This document shows, in pieces, positions 19,642-27,813 of a stretch of 64,000 nt of DNA; within the stretch, counting starts at the first letter, position 1, and each line of letters begins with the position of its first letter. The DNA is from JBCCXL01 sp039191605 (GTDB taxonomy: Bacteria; Acidobacteriota; Thermoanaerobaculia; Multivoradales; JAHZIX01): positions 62,001 through 126,000 of the forward strand of contig JBCCXL010000007.1 of the NCBI GenBank assembly GCA_039191605.1, written 5' to 3'. The notes beneath the pieces are model-generated. The model had not been told where the DNA came from and ran no database searches. It saw only the letters and a program-made list of their open reading frames with translations. The translations under genes and the position numbers were made by a program.

Positions 19642-22611
19642 TTGATTCCCGTGGTAAGAAAAAAACTCTTTCAAGTTCGCCGGGAGGTACAGGTCATCCG
19701 AGCGTTAGAGCTATTGCAGGAGCTGCGGCAGCGGAAGGTGCGGATCCAGGTATCCGAGGGGAAATTGCGCGTTCAGGCCCCCAAAGGAGCGCTGGACGCG
19801 GCGCTTCGGCAGCATCTGAAGGAGTGCAAGGCGGAGTTGATGGAGCTCTTGGAGGCCCCTCAGGGAGAGACCGGGCCGGGGAGCGGAGCAGCACCCATCC
19901 TGGCTCTACCCCGGGGCGAGGCAGGCCCGCCCCTGCCCCTCTCCCCGGCCCAGGAGCGGCTGTGGATCCTCGATCGCCTGGAACCAGGATTGACCGCCTA
20001 CAACGTTCCTGTTCCGGTACGCCTGGAAGGGCCCCTGGATCGGTGGGCCTTGCTGCGGTCGCTGATCGCCCTGGCCCAGCGTCATGAAGTGCTGCGCAGC
20101 GCCTTTCCCTCCCATGGCGGGCTACCCCGGCTGGAGATCCTTCCGGTGGCGCGGCTGGCGCCGCGGTGGGTGGATCTGTCCGGTCTCGAAGGCGGCACCG
20201 GGGAAGCGGTAGCCCTCGACCTGGCACGGCGGGATGCCTCCACCGCCTTTCCGCTGACCTCCGGCCCCCTAGCGCGATTCACCCTGGTTTGCCTGGGGGA
20301 GGATCTCCATCTTCTACTGCTGAATCTGCACCACGCGGTGACGGATGGCGAGTCCATGGGCTTGCTGCTGCGGGAATTGGGCCTGCTCTATGCCGAAGGG
20401 CCCGCCGCCCTGCCCCCCTTGACGGTGCAATACGCCGACTTCGCCGCCTGGCAGCGCCGTGGCCTGGAAGGGGAGGGCCTACAACGGCATCTGCGCCAGT
20501 GGCAGCGGCATCTAGAGGGGGCGCCGGGTCAGCTGGCCCTGCTGCCGGACCATGCTCGGCCGCCAGTGCAGAGCTTCGCCGGGGGCCGACGATGGTCCCT
20601 CCTGCCGTCCTCTCTGGTGGATGCCGTGGAGAGCTGGGCGGCAGTCCATCAGGCCACGCCTTTCATGGCCTGGCTGACGATCTTCGGGGCCCTCCTGGCG
20701 CGTTACTCCGGGCAGCAGGACCTCCTCCTCGGCACCGCCGTCAGTCACCGGTCCGAACCGGTGTTGGAAGGGTTGGTGGGCTTCTTTGTCAACCTTCTGC
20801 CGCTGCGCTGCCGGACCTCTCCGGGGAGCACCGGCGACGATCTACTGAAGCACTTTCGGGAGGAGTTTCTCTGGGTTTTCCAGCACCAGGACGTACCCTT
20901 CGAGCGCCTGGTGGAAACCTTGGAAATCGAGCGCGACCTGCAGCGTCCACCCCTATTCCAGGTGGTTTTCACCTTCCAGGCCGCGGCCCTGACGCCGCCA
21001 GATCTGGGGGCGGTAAAGATCACCCCCTTGGAGCTGGAGGATCCGGCGGCCAAGTTCGAACTCGCTGCTACCGTCGAACGGGGGGAAGACGGCTGGGGCG
21101 CGCTGGTGGAGTACAACGCGGATCTCTTCGAGCCGACCACCGCTGAGCGGCTGCTGGCGCACTTCCATCATTTGGCGGAGGGGATCGTGGCGTCGCCCGG
21201 GAAGCCTCTGGATACCGTGCCCTTGTTGAGCGCGGCGGAGCGTCAGCAGCTGGTAAATCCAGGCTCGGAGGGGACCTGGGTACGGGTGCCAGGCACCGAA
21301 GAACCCCAGCCCCTGGGGGTGGCGGGGGAGCTGGTGCGGCCGGACGAGGCGCCGTCGGGCCTGGCTGCCCGCCGCCGGGCTGACGACACGGTGGAGATCT
21401 TAGGTTCTCTGGAAGACTGGTGGAGTCGGGAGGAAACCCCTTCCACGACTTCCTCTCTTGCTTCAGAAGAACCGACCACCATCCTGCCGCCGACGGATGC
21501 CGTGGAAAGTAAGCTCCTGGCCCTGTGGCAGGAACTGCTGCAGCGGGAAGATTTCGGAGTCGAGGGAGACTTCTTCGCCCTCGGCGGCCATTCACTACTG
21601 GCGGTCCGGATGATGGCGCAGGTCGAGGAAGACTTCGCCGAGGCCGTGCCCGTCTCCGCCCTCTTTGAGGCTCCAACGGTGGCCGCCTTGGCCGAGCGAC
21701 TCCGGAGCTCGTCGAGCCCCGCGGAAGAGGATAGTCCGCTGGTGCTGCTCCAGGCGGGCAGCCCAGGCGAGCGCCCCGTCTTCCTCTTCCATCCCGTGGG
21801 CGGCGAAGTGTTCTGCTACCGATCCCTAGTAGCGGCTCTTCGCTCCGAGGTGCCGGTCTACGGCGTGCGGCGCCCGGAGAGCTTTCCCCTCGACCTCGAT
21901 CTGCCGACCCTCGCTGAACGCTACCGCCAGGCCATCTCGACGATAGAGAACCGCGCTCCGTACCGGCTCGGCGGCTGGTCCATGGGAGCGGTGCTGGCCT
22001 ACGAAGTAGCCCAAGGATGGCTGGCGGAAGGCGAGGCGGTGGAGTGGATCGCTCTGCTGGACCCGCCGCCGCCGAATCCTCCCGAACTCTCTTCTGATAC
22101 TTCCTCTGTAGAGAAAGGCCAGGCAGAGAACGACCCGGGAGAAGAAGAGGCTGAGCTCTGGCTGTCTTTTCTAGGAGACTTTGCCGCCACGGCAGCGACC
22201 GGTGGCGGGTTTCCGCCCCTGCCCAGCGAGGAGGAACTGGCCTCCTGGGCCGCCTTGCCCCAGGCGGATCAGCGGGCCGCCGCTGCCTCCTGGGCCGCCG
22301 CCAGGGGATTGTTACCCCCGGATCGCGCCGCCGCGGTATTGGAGGCGCGATTCCGGCGCTACCGCAGCCATCGTACGGGCCTGCATCGCTACAGCTCGTC
22401 GCCCTGGCCAGGAGATGGCGAAGCTAGGTGTCACCTGTGGATCGCGGAGGATTCCCGAGTCGCGGAAGCCGCTGCCGGCTGGCAGCGGCTAGGCGGGGTC
22501 GCTGCGGTACACGAAGTGCCGGGCGATCATTATTCCGTTGTGCTGCAGCCCGGGGAGAGCTTGAAGGCCACTCTGGGGCGTCTCTGGGGCGATCCGAGTC
22601 AGGCGGTGTAA
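19642..22611 (+). CDS. Terminal NRPS subunit: docking-C-(vestigial A)-T-thioesterase
   Basis: About 989 residues. The first 75 residues resemble a TubC-type N-terminal docking domain (LLQELRQRKVRI...LRVQAPKGAL). A condensation domain follows with HHAVTDG at 230-236. Where an adenylation domain should be there is only a fragment of about 50 residues: PLGVAGELV (557-565) and ADDTVEILG (580-588), which match the end of a normal A domain (GELVIGG ... ADGxVEFLGR). The ATP-binding loop and substrate pocket are absent. A carrier domain (LGGHSLL, serine about 651) and a type I thioesterase follow. The likely triad is Ser780 in GWSMG, Asp807 and His963 in GDHYSV. The subunit should release the peptide. 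Its carrier must be loaded in trans, or only relays the chain. The start is TTG at 19642 or GTG at 19651; neither has a strong ribosome site. Confidence 0.92.
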   Translation: MIPVVRKKLFQVRREVQVIRALELLQELRQRKVRIQVSEGKLRVQAPKGALDAALRQHLKECKAELMELLEAPQGETGPGSGAAPILALPRGEAGPPLPLSPAQERLWILDRLEPGLTAYNVPVPVRLEGPLDRWALLRSLIALAQRHEVLRSAFPSHGGLPRLEILPVARLAPRWVDLSGLEGGTGEAVALDLARRDASTAFPLTSGPLARFTLVCLGEDLHLLLLNLHHAVTDGESMGLLLRELGLLYAEGPAALPPLTVQYADFAAWQRRGLEGEGLQRHLRQWQRHLEGAPGQLALLPDHARPPVQSFAGGRRWSLLPSSLVDAVESWAAVHQATPFMAWLTIFGALLARYSGQQDLLLGTAVSHRSEPVLEGLVGFFVNLLPLRCRTSPGSTGDDLLKHFREEFLWVFQHQDVPFERLVETLEIERDLQRPPLFQVVFTFQAAALTPPDLGAVKITPLELEDPAAKFELAATVERGEDGWGALVEYNADLFEPTTAERLLAHFHHLAEGIVASPGKPLDTVPLLSAAERQQLVNPGSEGTWVRVPGTEEPQPLGVAGELVRPDEAPSGLAARRRADDTVEILGSLEDWWSREETPSTTSSLASEEPTTILPPTDAVESKLLALWQELLQREDFGVEGDFFALGGHSLLAVRMMAQVEEDFAEAVPVSALFEAPTVAALAERLRSSSSPAEEDSPLVLLQAGSPGERPVFLFHPVGGEVFCYRSLVAALRSEVPVYGVRRPESFPLDLDLPTLAERYRQAISTIENRAPYRLGGWSMGAVLAYEVAQGWLAEGEAVEWIALLDPPPPNPPELSSDTSSVEKGQAENDPGEEEAELWLSFLGDFAATAATGGGFPPLPSEEELASWAALPQADQRAAAASWAAARGLLPPDRAAAVLEARFRRYRSHRTGLHRYSSSPWPGDGEARCHLWIAEDSRVAEAAAGWQRLGGVAAVHEVPGDHYSVVLQPGESLKATLGRLWGDPSQAV

Positions 22612-22780
22612 AGGGCGGCGAGGCGGTCTCGGCGCCAGGGTAGGGTAGCCGCGAAGTCTTGGGGGGAGAGGGGCGAGATTCGGCTTCAAGGAAACGTAGA
22701 CATGTCGATTCGTTTATGGTTAAGTGGCATAATTGATATGCTGTGAAGGCAAAATTCTTCAAAGGAACCCGGGGGAGTCT

Positions 22781-24493
22781 ATGCACGAAGAAATGGGACG
22801 GAGCTGTCAGCAGGCTGGAACTTGGTGGGGCGTGGCCTTGGTGGCTCTGGTGATCTCGCTGCTGGCGCCAGCGAACGCCTGGGCGGGCTCGATCAGTGGT
22901 CGGGTGATCGATCAGCTGACGGGCGAGCCCCTCAGCGGCATTACCGTGCGGCAAGCTGGCGGCTTTCCCAGCGGCGTCACCGATGCAGAAGGAAACTACA
23001 CGATCCAAGGGATTAATGGCGATGGTGGATTGACTTGGTTCTACATCGCGGATCCCCCCGGCTACGTGGGGCAGATCTATGGCGGTCTCGATTGTTTCTT
23101 TCCCGATTCTCCCCATTCGTGCCCGGTGTTTGATGGGGACCTGGTATTCATCGATACCGATCAACCCTCGGCCAACATCAACTTCGCACTGCGTCCAGAA
23201 GCGCGGATTTCCGGGGTCGTCTCAGATCAAAACGGGCCCCTTCAGGGGGCGACGGTGCGCCTCGGCCTGAAACCCACCGCAGACTCTCTCGAGCCGGCTG
23301 CGGCCAATACGCTCACTGCCGCAGACGGTAGCTATAGCTTCGGAAGCCTGCCGGGTGAGGAGTTCGTTGTGAGCGTCGAAGCTCCGGACTACGCCTCCGA
23401 GCTTTGGCCTGATGTTCCTTGTGGTTTGTTTTGTGACCCTAGGGAGGGTGAGCCGATTCTGCTGAGTGAAGGGGAAGAAGTCTCAGGGATCGATTTTCTG
23501 TTGGGGCCAGAGCTCTCAATTTCCGGCTCTGTGCGCTCCGAGGAGACCGGTGAGCCTTTGGGCGATGTCAATCTTCTTCTCTATCTGGAGGACGGTGAAG
23601 TGGAGGGTCTTGCGCAGACTCTCGACGATGGCACCTATCGGATCGAGGGAATTCGACCCGGCACGTACTTCCTCCGGAGCCTCTCCAAAGGGCAGTACCC
23701 AAGCATGCTCTACGACGGTTCCTTTTGCGAGCTGCCAGAGGGTCTTTGTGATGTAACCCAAGGAACTCCGGTAGTCGTTTCTGCAGGGATTAACGCGAGT
23801 GACATCGACTTCCGGCTACCCGTCGGGGGGCGTATCACCGGCACCGTGCTGAATGAGCTGGGCGAGCGGGTCAGCGCTGTGCTGAAGGTCGGAGGGCTGG
23901 ATGATCGGTTCTGGGTCTCTCCCGTCTTCGAGGGCGAATATGAGATCGACGGCCTGGCGCCGGGCAACTACGTGGTCTACACACAGCCCGATCTTTTGGG
24001 CTACCGATCTCAGGTCTACCCCGGGATCCCGTGTGCTGAAGGGGGCGAATGCGACCTGGATGCGGGGACACCGATTTCGGTGGAACTCGGAGAAACCGTG
24101 GGCGGCATCGACTTCGTTCTCGAGAGGTCTGGTAACTGCGAGCCGACCGCCGAGCGTCTTTGCCTGAACGAGGGCCGCTTCGCAGTGGAAGTCGACTGGA
24201 TGACGCCTGCCGGGACGGTCGGAAAAGGCAAGGGAGGCCGGTTGCCGGATGCGGATGATTCTGGCTTCTTCTGGTTCTTCAATAAGAGCAATGCGGAGAT
24301 GTTGGTCAAGGTCCTCAACGGCTGCAATACACCCTTCAACAGTTATTGGGTGTTCACCGCCGGCCTGACCAATGTAGAAGTCACGATCACCGTGACCGAC
24401 ACCGCAACCGGAGAAGTCTGGACCTCCATCAACCCTCTTGGAAGCCCCTTCCAACCAGAGCAGGACACGCAGGCCTTCAAGACCTGTCCGTAG
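22781..24493 (+). CDS. Secreted carboxypeptidase-regulatory-like repeat protein
   Basis: About 570 residues. The ATG at 22781 is preferred over an in-frame TTG at 22733 because a GGGGGAG site precedes it and it gives a signal peptide (VALVALVISLLAPANAWA). At least four beta-sandwich repeats of the carboxypeptidase-regulatory/transthyretin-like type follow, each opening like ISGxVxDxxTGEPLxGxxV. The C-terminal 115 residues carry CLNEGRFAVEVDW, SGFFWFFNKSN and ITVTDTATGEVW. This is a module I associate with secreted proteins of Thermoanaerobaculia-like Acidobacteriota. No enzyme motif is seen, so a structural or adhesive surface role is likely. It follows the last NRPS gene on the same strand after a gap of about 170 bases, with no sign of functional linkage. 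Confidence 0.8.
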   Translation: MHEEMGRSCQQAGTWWGVALVALVISLLAPANAWAGSISGRVIDQLTGEPLSGITVRQAGGFPSGVTDAEGNYTIQGINGDGGLTWFYIADPPGYVGQIYGGLDCFFPDSPHSCPVFDGDLVFIDTDQPSANINFALRPEARISGVVSDQNGPLQGATVRLGLKPTADSLEPAAANTLTAADGSYSFGSLPGEEFVVSVEAPDYASELWPDVPCGLFCDPREGEPILLSEGEEVSGIDFLLGPELSISGSVRSEETGEPLGDVNLLLYLEDGEVEGLAQTLDDGTYRIEGIRPGTYFLRSLSKGQYPSMLYDGSFCELPEGLCDVTQGTPVVVSAGINASDIDFRLPVGGRITGTVLNELGERVSAVLKVGGLDDRFWVSPVFEGEYEIDGLAPGNYVVYTQPDLLGYRSQVYPGIPCAEGGECDLDAGTPISVELGETVGGIDFVLERSGNCEPTAERLCLNEGRFAVEVDWMTPAGTVGKGKGGRLPDADDSGFFWFFNKSNAEMLVKVLNGCNTPFNSYWVFTAGLTNVEVTITVTDTATGEVWTSINPLGSPFQPEQDTQAFKTCP

Positions 24494-24560
24494 ATCTGGT
24501 CGCCGGCGCGATCTTTGGGGGCGTTGCTCACCTCTGTACGCTCCCTGGTGCGGATGCAAA

Positions 24561-24604
24561 CCCCAACGGCCCACTGCTCTTGAGAGAACGGTGGGCCGTT
24601 GGGG
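24561..24604 (+). terminator. Stem-loop after the repeat-protein gene
   Basis: A perfect 14-bp inverted repeat (CCCCAACGGCCCAC / GTGGGCCGTTGGGG) with a 16-base loop lies 68 bases past the stop at 24493. It is GC-rich and stable but lacks a clear T-run, so it may act as an imperfect intrinsic terminator or protect the 3' end. Confidence 0.6.
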
Positions 24605-24663
24605 TGTCAGACTTATTGAGATAGTGCCCGCCGTAGCTGCTGCTCGGCGGGTGGGGGGGAGGC

Positions 24664-24852
24664 TCAGCAGTCGGTGGCGGCCTGGATCGCGATCGCTTCG
24701 TCGGGCAGCGCGTGGGCTTCGGTGGCGCTCAGCGTGCCGTTCTGACCGAACGCCTCGACCTGGTTGAGAAAGGCGTCGAATTGTTTGCAGGCGGCGCGGA
24801 TCTGATCGTTACCGAGCTTCGACAAGACGATCTCCAGCTTGGAGATCCGAGC
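24664..24852 (-). pseudogene. C-terminal remnant of a secreted-protein gene
   Basis: The minus strand reads as a plausible coding tail ending at the stop complementary to 24664-24666: ISKLEIVLSKLGNDQIRAAC, then a stretch containing FDAFLNQVEAFGQNG and ending in IQAATDC. This resembles the helical C-terminal segment (AACxxLxAFINQVEA...) seen at the ends of large secreted acidobacterial and myxobacterial proteins. Nothing upstream in this frame looks coding, because at about 24853 a transposase-like start on the other strand takes over. I read it as the stump of a gene cut by an insertion. The family match is from memory and not searched. Confidence 0.4.
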
Positions 24853-24960
24853 ATGGCGATAGGGAAACGAAAGAAAGGGCAGCCGACGCTGTGGATTGAG
24901 ACGGCACAGCTGGCCACAGGCCCTGGGCCGTTATGCGCACTTGCATGCATGCGGGCTTAA
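24853..24960 (+). pseudogene. N-terminal remnant of an IS transposase
   Basis: The ATG at 24853 starts MAIGKRKKGQPTLWIETAQL. This matches the characteristic start of IS1182-type transposases (MALGKRK...QxxLWVxTxxLxxSPGHPFY). After about 24 residues the similarity is lost and a stop follows at 24958-24960. The transposase core is absent, so this is a short fossil of an insertion sequence abutting the broken gene on the other strand. No terminal inverted repeats were found. Confidence 0.45.
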
Positions 24961-25039
24961 CGTTATGGCAGCGGGGCTGGAGGCTGCCTTTGGCGGCGCT
25001 CGGGGTTTATGAGGACTTGATAGGCAGGAGGTTGCGAGA

Positions 25040-25285
25040 ATGAATACGTCAGTCGGTAACGACGGTGTAGTGGACGAAGGCCAGGAAATATCGCCAATGG
25101 TGATCCACAAAGTGGTGAAGGTTTACTCGCTCTATCGCGGATCGGAAGAGCGTCCGTACCTGCGATTGTCGGGAAAGTGGCTGGCGCAGTTGGTGTTCGA
25201 CGCCGGGGCACATCATGTGGTCGAGGCAGCTCCCGGAGAGCTGCGTCTGCGTCGCTCGCCGCTGGAGGGAGACGGTGGTGGTTGA
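25040..25285 (+). CDS. SymE-like small protein (type I toxin family)
   Basis: 81 residues with the core PYLRLSGKWLAQLVFDAGAH followed by VVEAAPGELRLR. This matches the SymE_toxin pattern (LRGxWLxxAGFxxGxxVxVxVxxGxLxI), an AbrB-like fold. In E. coli SymE is an SOS-induced toxin controlled by an antisense RNA; related copies are common near mobile elements. A strong AGGAGG at 25026-25031 precedes the ATG by 8 bases. One oddity is that the usual GFD-turn glycine is replaced (VFDAGAH). No antisense RNA promoter was identified by eye. It sits between an IS remnant and a RelB/ParE-type pair, which suggests an accessory patch. Confidence 0.7.
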   Translation: MNTSVGNDGVVDEGQEISPMVIHKVVKVYSLYRGSEERPYLRLSGKWLAQLVFDAGAHHVVEAAPGELRLRRSPLEGDGGG

Positions 25286-25343
25286 GAGGTGGAGGGAAGT
25301 TGAGCTTGCTTGCAATTCTCCGTTGGCGTTTTACACTGAGCTC

Positions 25344-25577
25344 ATGACGAAGACTGACGTGATGACGCAGGCACTGCAGCTATCGGAGCGGGAGCGCCTA
25401 CAGGTCGCTGCGGAGCTGTGGGCGAGTGTGCCAGACCCCAACGCTTACCCAGAGGCATTGCCGCTGCCGGCATGGCAGGCCCAGCTCCTGGACCAGCGCT
25501 TGGAAGAGCTCGAGCGTCAGCCGGAAGAGGGCACGCCCTGGGAAGAGGTTGAGCGTCGCATTTGGCCTGAGGAATGA
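25344..25577 (+). CDS. Antitoxin of a type II addiction module (CHP02574-like)
   Basis: 77 residues: a short N-terminal segment MTQALQLSERERLQVAAELW, then a hydrophilic C-terminal half with LEELERQPEEGTPWEEVERR. This is the pattern of the 'putative addiction module component' antitoxins, which bind and neutralise a ParE/RelE toxin and repress the operon. The ATG at 25344 matches the usual family length; upstream in-frame starts would add 43 unrelated residues. Its stop overlaps the toxin start (ATGA at 25574-25577), so the two are translationally coupled. Confidence 0.85.
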   Translation: MTKTDVMTQALQLSERERLQVAAELWASVPDPNAYPEALPLPAWQAQLLDQRLEELERQPEEGTPWEEVERRIWPEE

Positions 25578-25873
25578 ATCGCCGGCCGGTTCGGCTGACG
25601 CGCGTAGCAGAACGAGATCTCGAGCAGGCGGCTGGGTGGTACCGAAGGGAAGCACCCGCGGTGTCTCCGCGCTTTCGGCGGGCGGTGCGGGAGCTGCAGC
25701 GGAACATCGGTGAGCGGCCCATGGCTTATCCGGTAGTACGGCGTGGGCTACGGCGAGCGGTCATGGCGCGCTTCCCCTATTCCCTCTTCTTTCAGGTGCA
25801 TGATGAGGGAGTGCTGGTCGTGGCAGTAGTGCATCATGCTCGGCACCCGCGGCACTGGCCGAATAATCCATAG
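25574..25873 (+). CDS. RelE/ParE-family toxin
   Basis: 99 residues with the ParE/RelE layout: VRLTRVAERDLEQAAGWY at the start (helix pair), a central RPMAYPVVRRGLRRAVMARF strand region and a C-terminal VLVVAVVHHARHPRHW motif typical of the family. RelE members cut mRNA on the ribosome and ParE members poison gyrase; the sequence does not decide between them. It overlaps the antitoxin by four bases. The protein is full length and has no frame break, so the module is probably active. Confidence 0.85.
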   Translation: MNRRPVRLTRVAERDLEQAAGWYRREAPAVSPRFRRAVRELQRNIGERPMAYPVVRRGLRRAVMARFPYSLFFQVHDEGVLVVAVVHHARHPRHWPNNP

Positions 25874-26207
25874 CACTGCGCTTCGGCACACGATTCATTG
25901 AGCGAGGAGATTGGGTTGGCGCTAAAAGCTTTCTCCAAGCACAGCCGTGAAACTATTCCTTTGCCGAGGTAGCTTCGCAGGCTTCGCCGATCGTGTTGGT
26001 AACTATCAGCTATCTGTGAACTTCAGATATTCCTAAGGATCAAGGCAGGGTGATCGCTTGTGTAAGCATGGCTACCTTGGCCCCGCAGGCATTTCCTAGG
26101 GAGGGCAAATCATTAGGACGCGATATTCCGTGAATCTCGCTGGTTACTCAGTGGTTACTTTGCAGCAATGAGAAGAGTGATTTTCTGCGGTAACCGACTG
26201 ATTCCAA
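25874..26207. other. Intergenic stretch with no gene seen
   Basis: About 330 bases between the toxin gene and the tRNA. It is more AT-rich than its surroundings. I found no convincing open frame, repeat or hairpin. As DNA flanking a tRNA 3' end it is where an attachment site could lie, but no direct repeat of the tRNA end was seen. Confidence 0.4.
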
Positions 26208-26282
26208 TGGAGCCGATGAGCGGATTTGAACCGCTGACCTGCTGATTACGAATCAGCTGCTCTACCCCTGAGCTACATCGGC
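26208..26282 (-). tRNA. tRNA-Thr (CGT)
   Basis: Read on the minus strand, a full cloverleaf is present: acceptor GCCGATG paired with CATCGGC, D arm with GTAGCTCAGGGGTAGAGC, an anticodon stem CTGAT/ATCAG around loop TTCGTAA (anticodon CGT, threonine), and a T arm AGCGG-TTCAAAT-CCGCT. The discriminator is T and an encoded CCA follows at 26208-26210. The structure looks intact. Confidence 0.95.
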
Positions 26283-26457
26283 GTATCGAGTCAATCGAGG
26301 CGGGTTGGCGGGAGATTGCCGCCGGGGTTGTTCGAGCGAAGCGCCGAACAGACCGTGGATTTTAGGGGATTGCGGGGGAGGGTGCAATGGGAAGGGGAAG
26401 ATGGAAGAAGGCCCGGCGATCTCGGGGAGAGATGGCCGGGCCGGTAGGTGGGGGAGA

Positions 26458-27813
26458 TCAGCTCTCGGCGAGGGTGATCAGGTCGGCGATGGTGAAGTCG
26501 TGAGGGGTTTTACTAGGGAGTAGTGGAGTGAAGCCGGGGGCGACTCGTAGATAGCTACGGGAGTCACCTTTGAGCAGGCCGAGGAAGGTCTGGGCGACGA
26601 TTCCGCCACCGACGGGGCCGAGGCGGTCTTCGGGCAGGAGCTCGGCTTCTTTGAGAAGGTAGAACCAGAGAGGGGTCTGCTCGATGCCGAGGACGTCGGT
26701 GCCGAGCTGGACGGGGGTGAGGGGGATTTCGTCGAAGGCGTGGGCGACCGCCTCGCCGGAGGGTAGCTCGAAGCTTTGGCTCCGCAGCAGATTGCGCAGC
26801 GGGAGGGAGGGGCGCCCGTCGTTGACGAAGGGAAGGTTGAAGACGGCGGCGGCGACTTTGGTGTCGATCCGGCGACCGAGTTGGGGTTTGGGGTTGGTCT
26901 GGAAGTCGAAGAAGTGGCGCCAGTCCACCACCAGATCTGTCGGCACTGGCGCGAAGCTAGAAAGGTGAGGGATATTGGGATCTCTGGGAAAGAGATCGAC
27001 TATTGGCTGGTCGTCGTTGACCTGGTATTGGGAGCGGATCTGGCTGTGGCCGAAGCGGAATGCGGCGACGGAGAACTCCACCGGCATGAAGGGCTCGATC
27101 TTCCAGTGGAAGCTCTTCGGTCCCTGCGCCCACACTTTGTCGAGGACCTTCTGCTGGATGATCTTCGGGAGGTATTCGTGGACGATGATCCATTGATAGT
27201 GCCAGCGCACTAGGCGCTGAGCCTCCTCGAAGTCATCTTCGTAATAGCGTAGCCCGTCCACCTTGTCGGCCTTCACTAGGTCGTAGACCTTGTTGTGGAA
27301 GCGCAGGAACGCGAGGTGGAGCTGGGCGATGAGCCCGTTCTCGTCGTTGCGGGGGTCGCCGATCAGGGCGACATTCTGTGAGTTGCGGGGCAGATCGTCG
27401 GGATTGGTGTCGTTGCCGACGAGCAGGTGCCCCGGCTGGGCTTGGTCATAGAGAAAAGGCGAGGCTTCCGGCCCCTGGCCGTAGACAGAATCCAGCTCGA
27501 GCACCGGGGTGCGGAAGTTGCGTGTCGCTTCGGGGTCGTTCTGACGCTCCAGGCTCGAGGTGGTGTCGAGGGTGATGTCGTGGTCGATGAATTGACCGAG
27601 GAAGGTGAATCCTGCCGGTACATCAGGGCTTTGCCGGTTCTTCCCGTCCTTCTTCTCGGACATTTCCCCCGACAGAGCTTCTAGCTTTTCATCTGGAAGC
27701 TTCAGGCCTGGGAGATTCGGGAACAGACGGCCAAAGCGGCCAGGGTCGTGGAAAGTAGAGCAGGGGACGTGGTGGATGCCGCGAAGCGCACCCAGGCCGT
27801 GGTGACGAGACAT
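26458..27813 (-). CDS. Animal-type haem peroxidase family protein
   Basis: 451 residues of the peroxidase/cyclooxygenase superfamily. The distal motif FLGQFIDHD is present, with the His at residue 78. The conserved ALIGDPRNDENGLIAQLHLA segment and FLRFHN follow, and AAFRFGHSQIRSQY supplies the likely proximal haem His. Members oxidise halides, phenols or lipids with peroxide. The N-terminus (MSRHHGLGALRG) has no signal peptide, so the protein is probably cytoplasmic or exported non-classically. The ATG at 27813 is preceded by GGAGACC. It stands alone, with tRNA-Thr downstream and a long non-coding stretch upstream. Confidence 0.88.
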   Translation of the reverse strand: MSRHHGLGALRGIHHVPCSTFHDPGRFGRLFPNLPGLKLPDEKLEALSGEMSEKKDGKNRQSPDVPAGFTFLGQFIDHDITLDTTSSLERQNDPEATRNFRTPVLELDSVYGQGPEASPFLYDQAQPGHLLVGNDTNPDDLPRNSQNVALIGDPRNDENGLIAQLHLAFLRFHNKVYDLVKADKVDGLRYYEDDFEEAQRLVRWHYQWIIVHEYLPKIIQQKVLDKVWAQGPKSFHWKIEPFMPVEFSVAAFRFGHSQIRSQYQVNDDQPIVDLFPRDPNIPHLSSFAPVPTDLVVDWRHFFDFQTNPKPQLGRRIDTKVAAAVFNLPFVNDGRPSLPLRNLLRSQSFELPSGEAVAHAFDEIPLTPVQLGTDVLGIEQTPLWFYLLKEAELLPEDRLGPVGGGIVAQTFLGLLKGDSRSYLRVAPGFTPLLPSKTPHDFTIADLITLAES

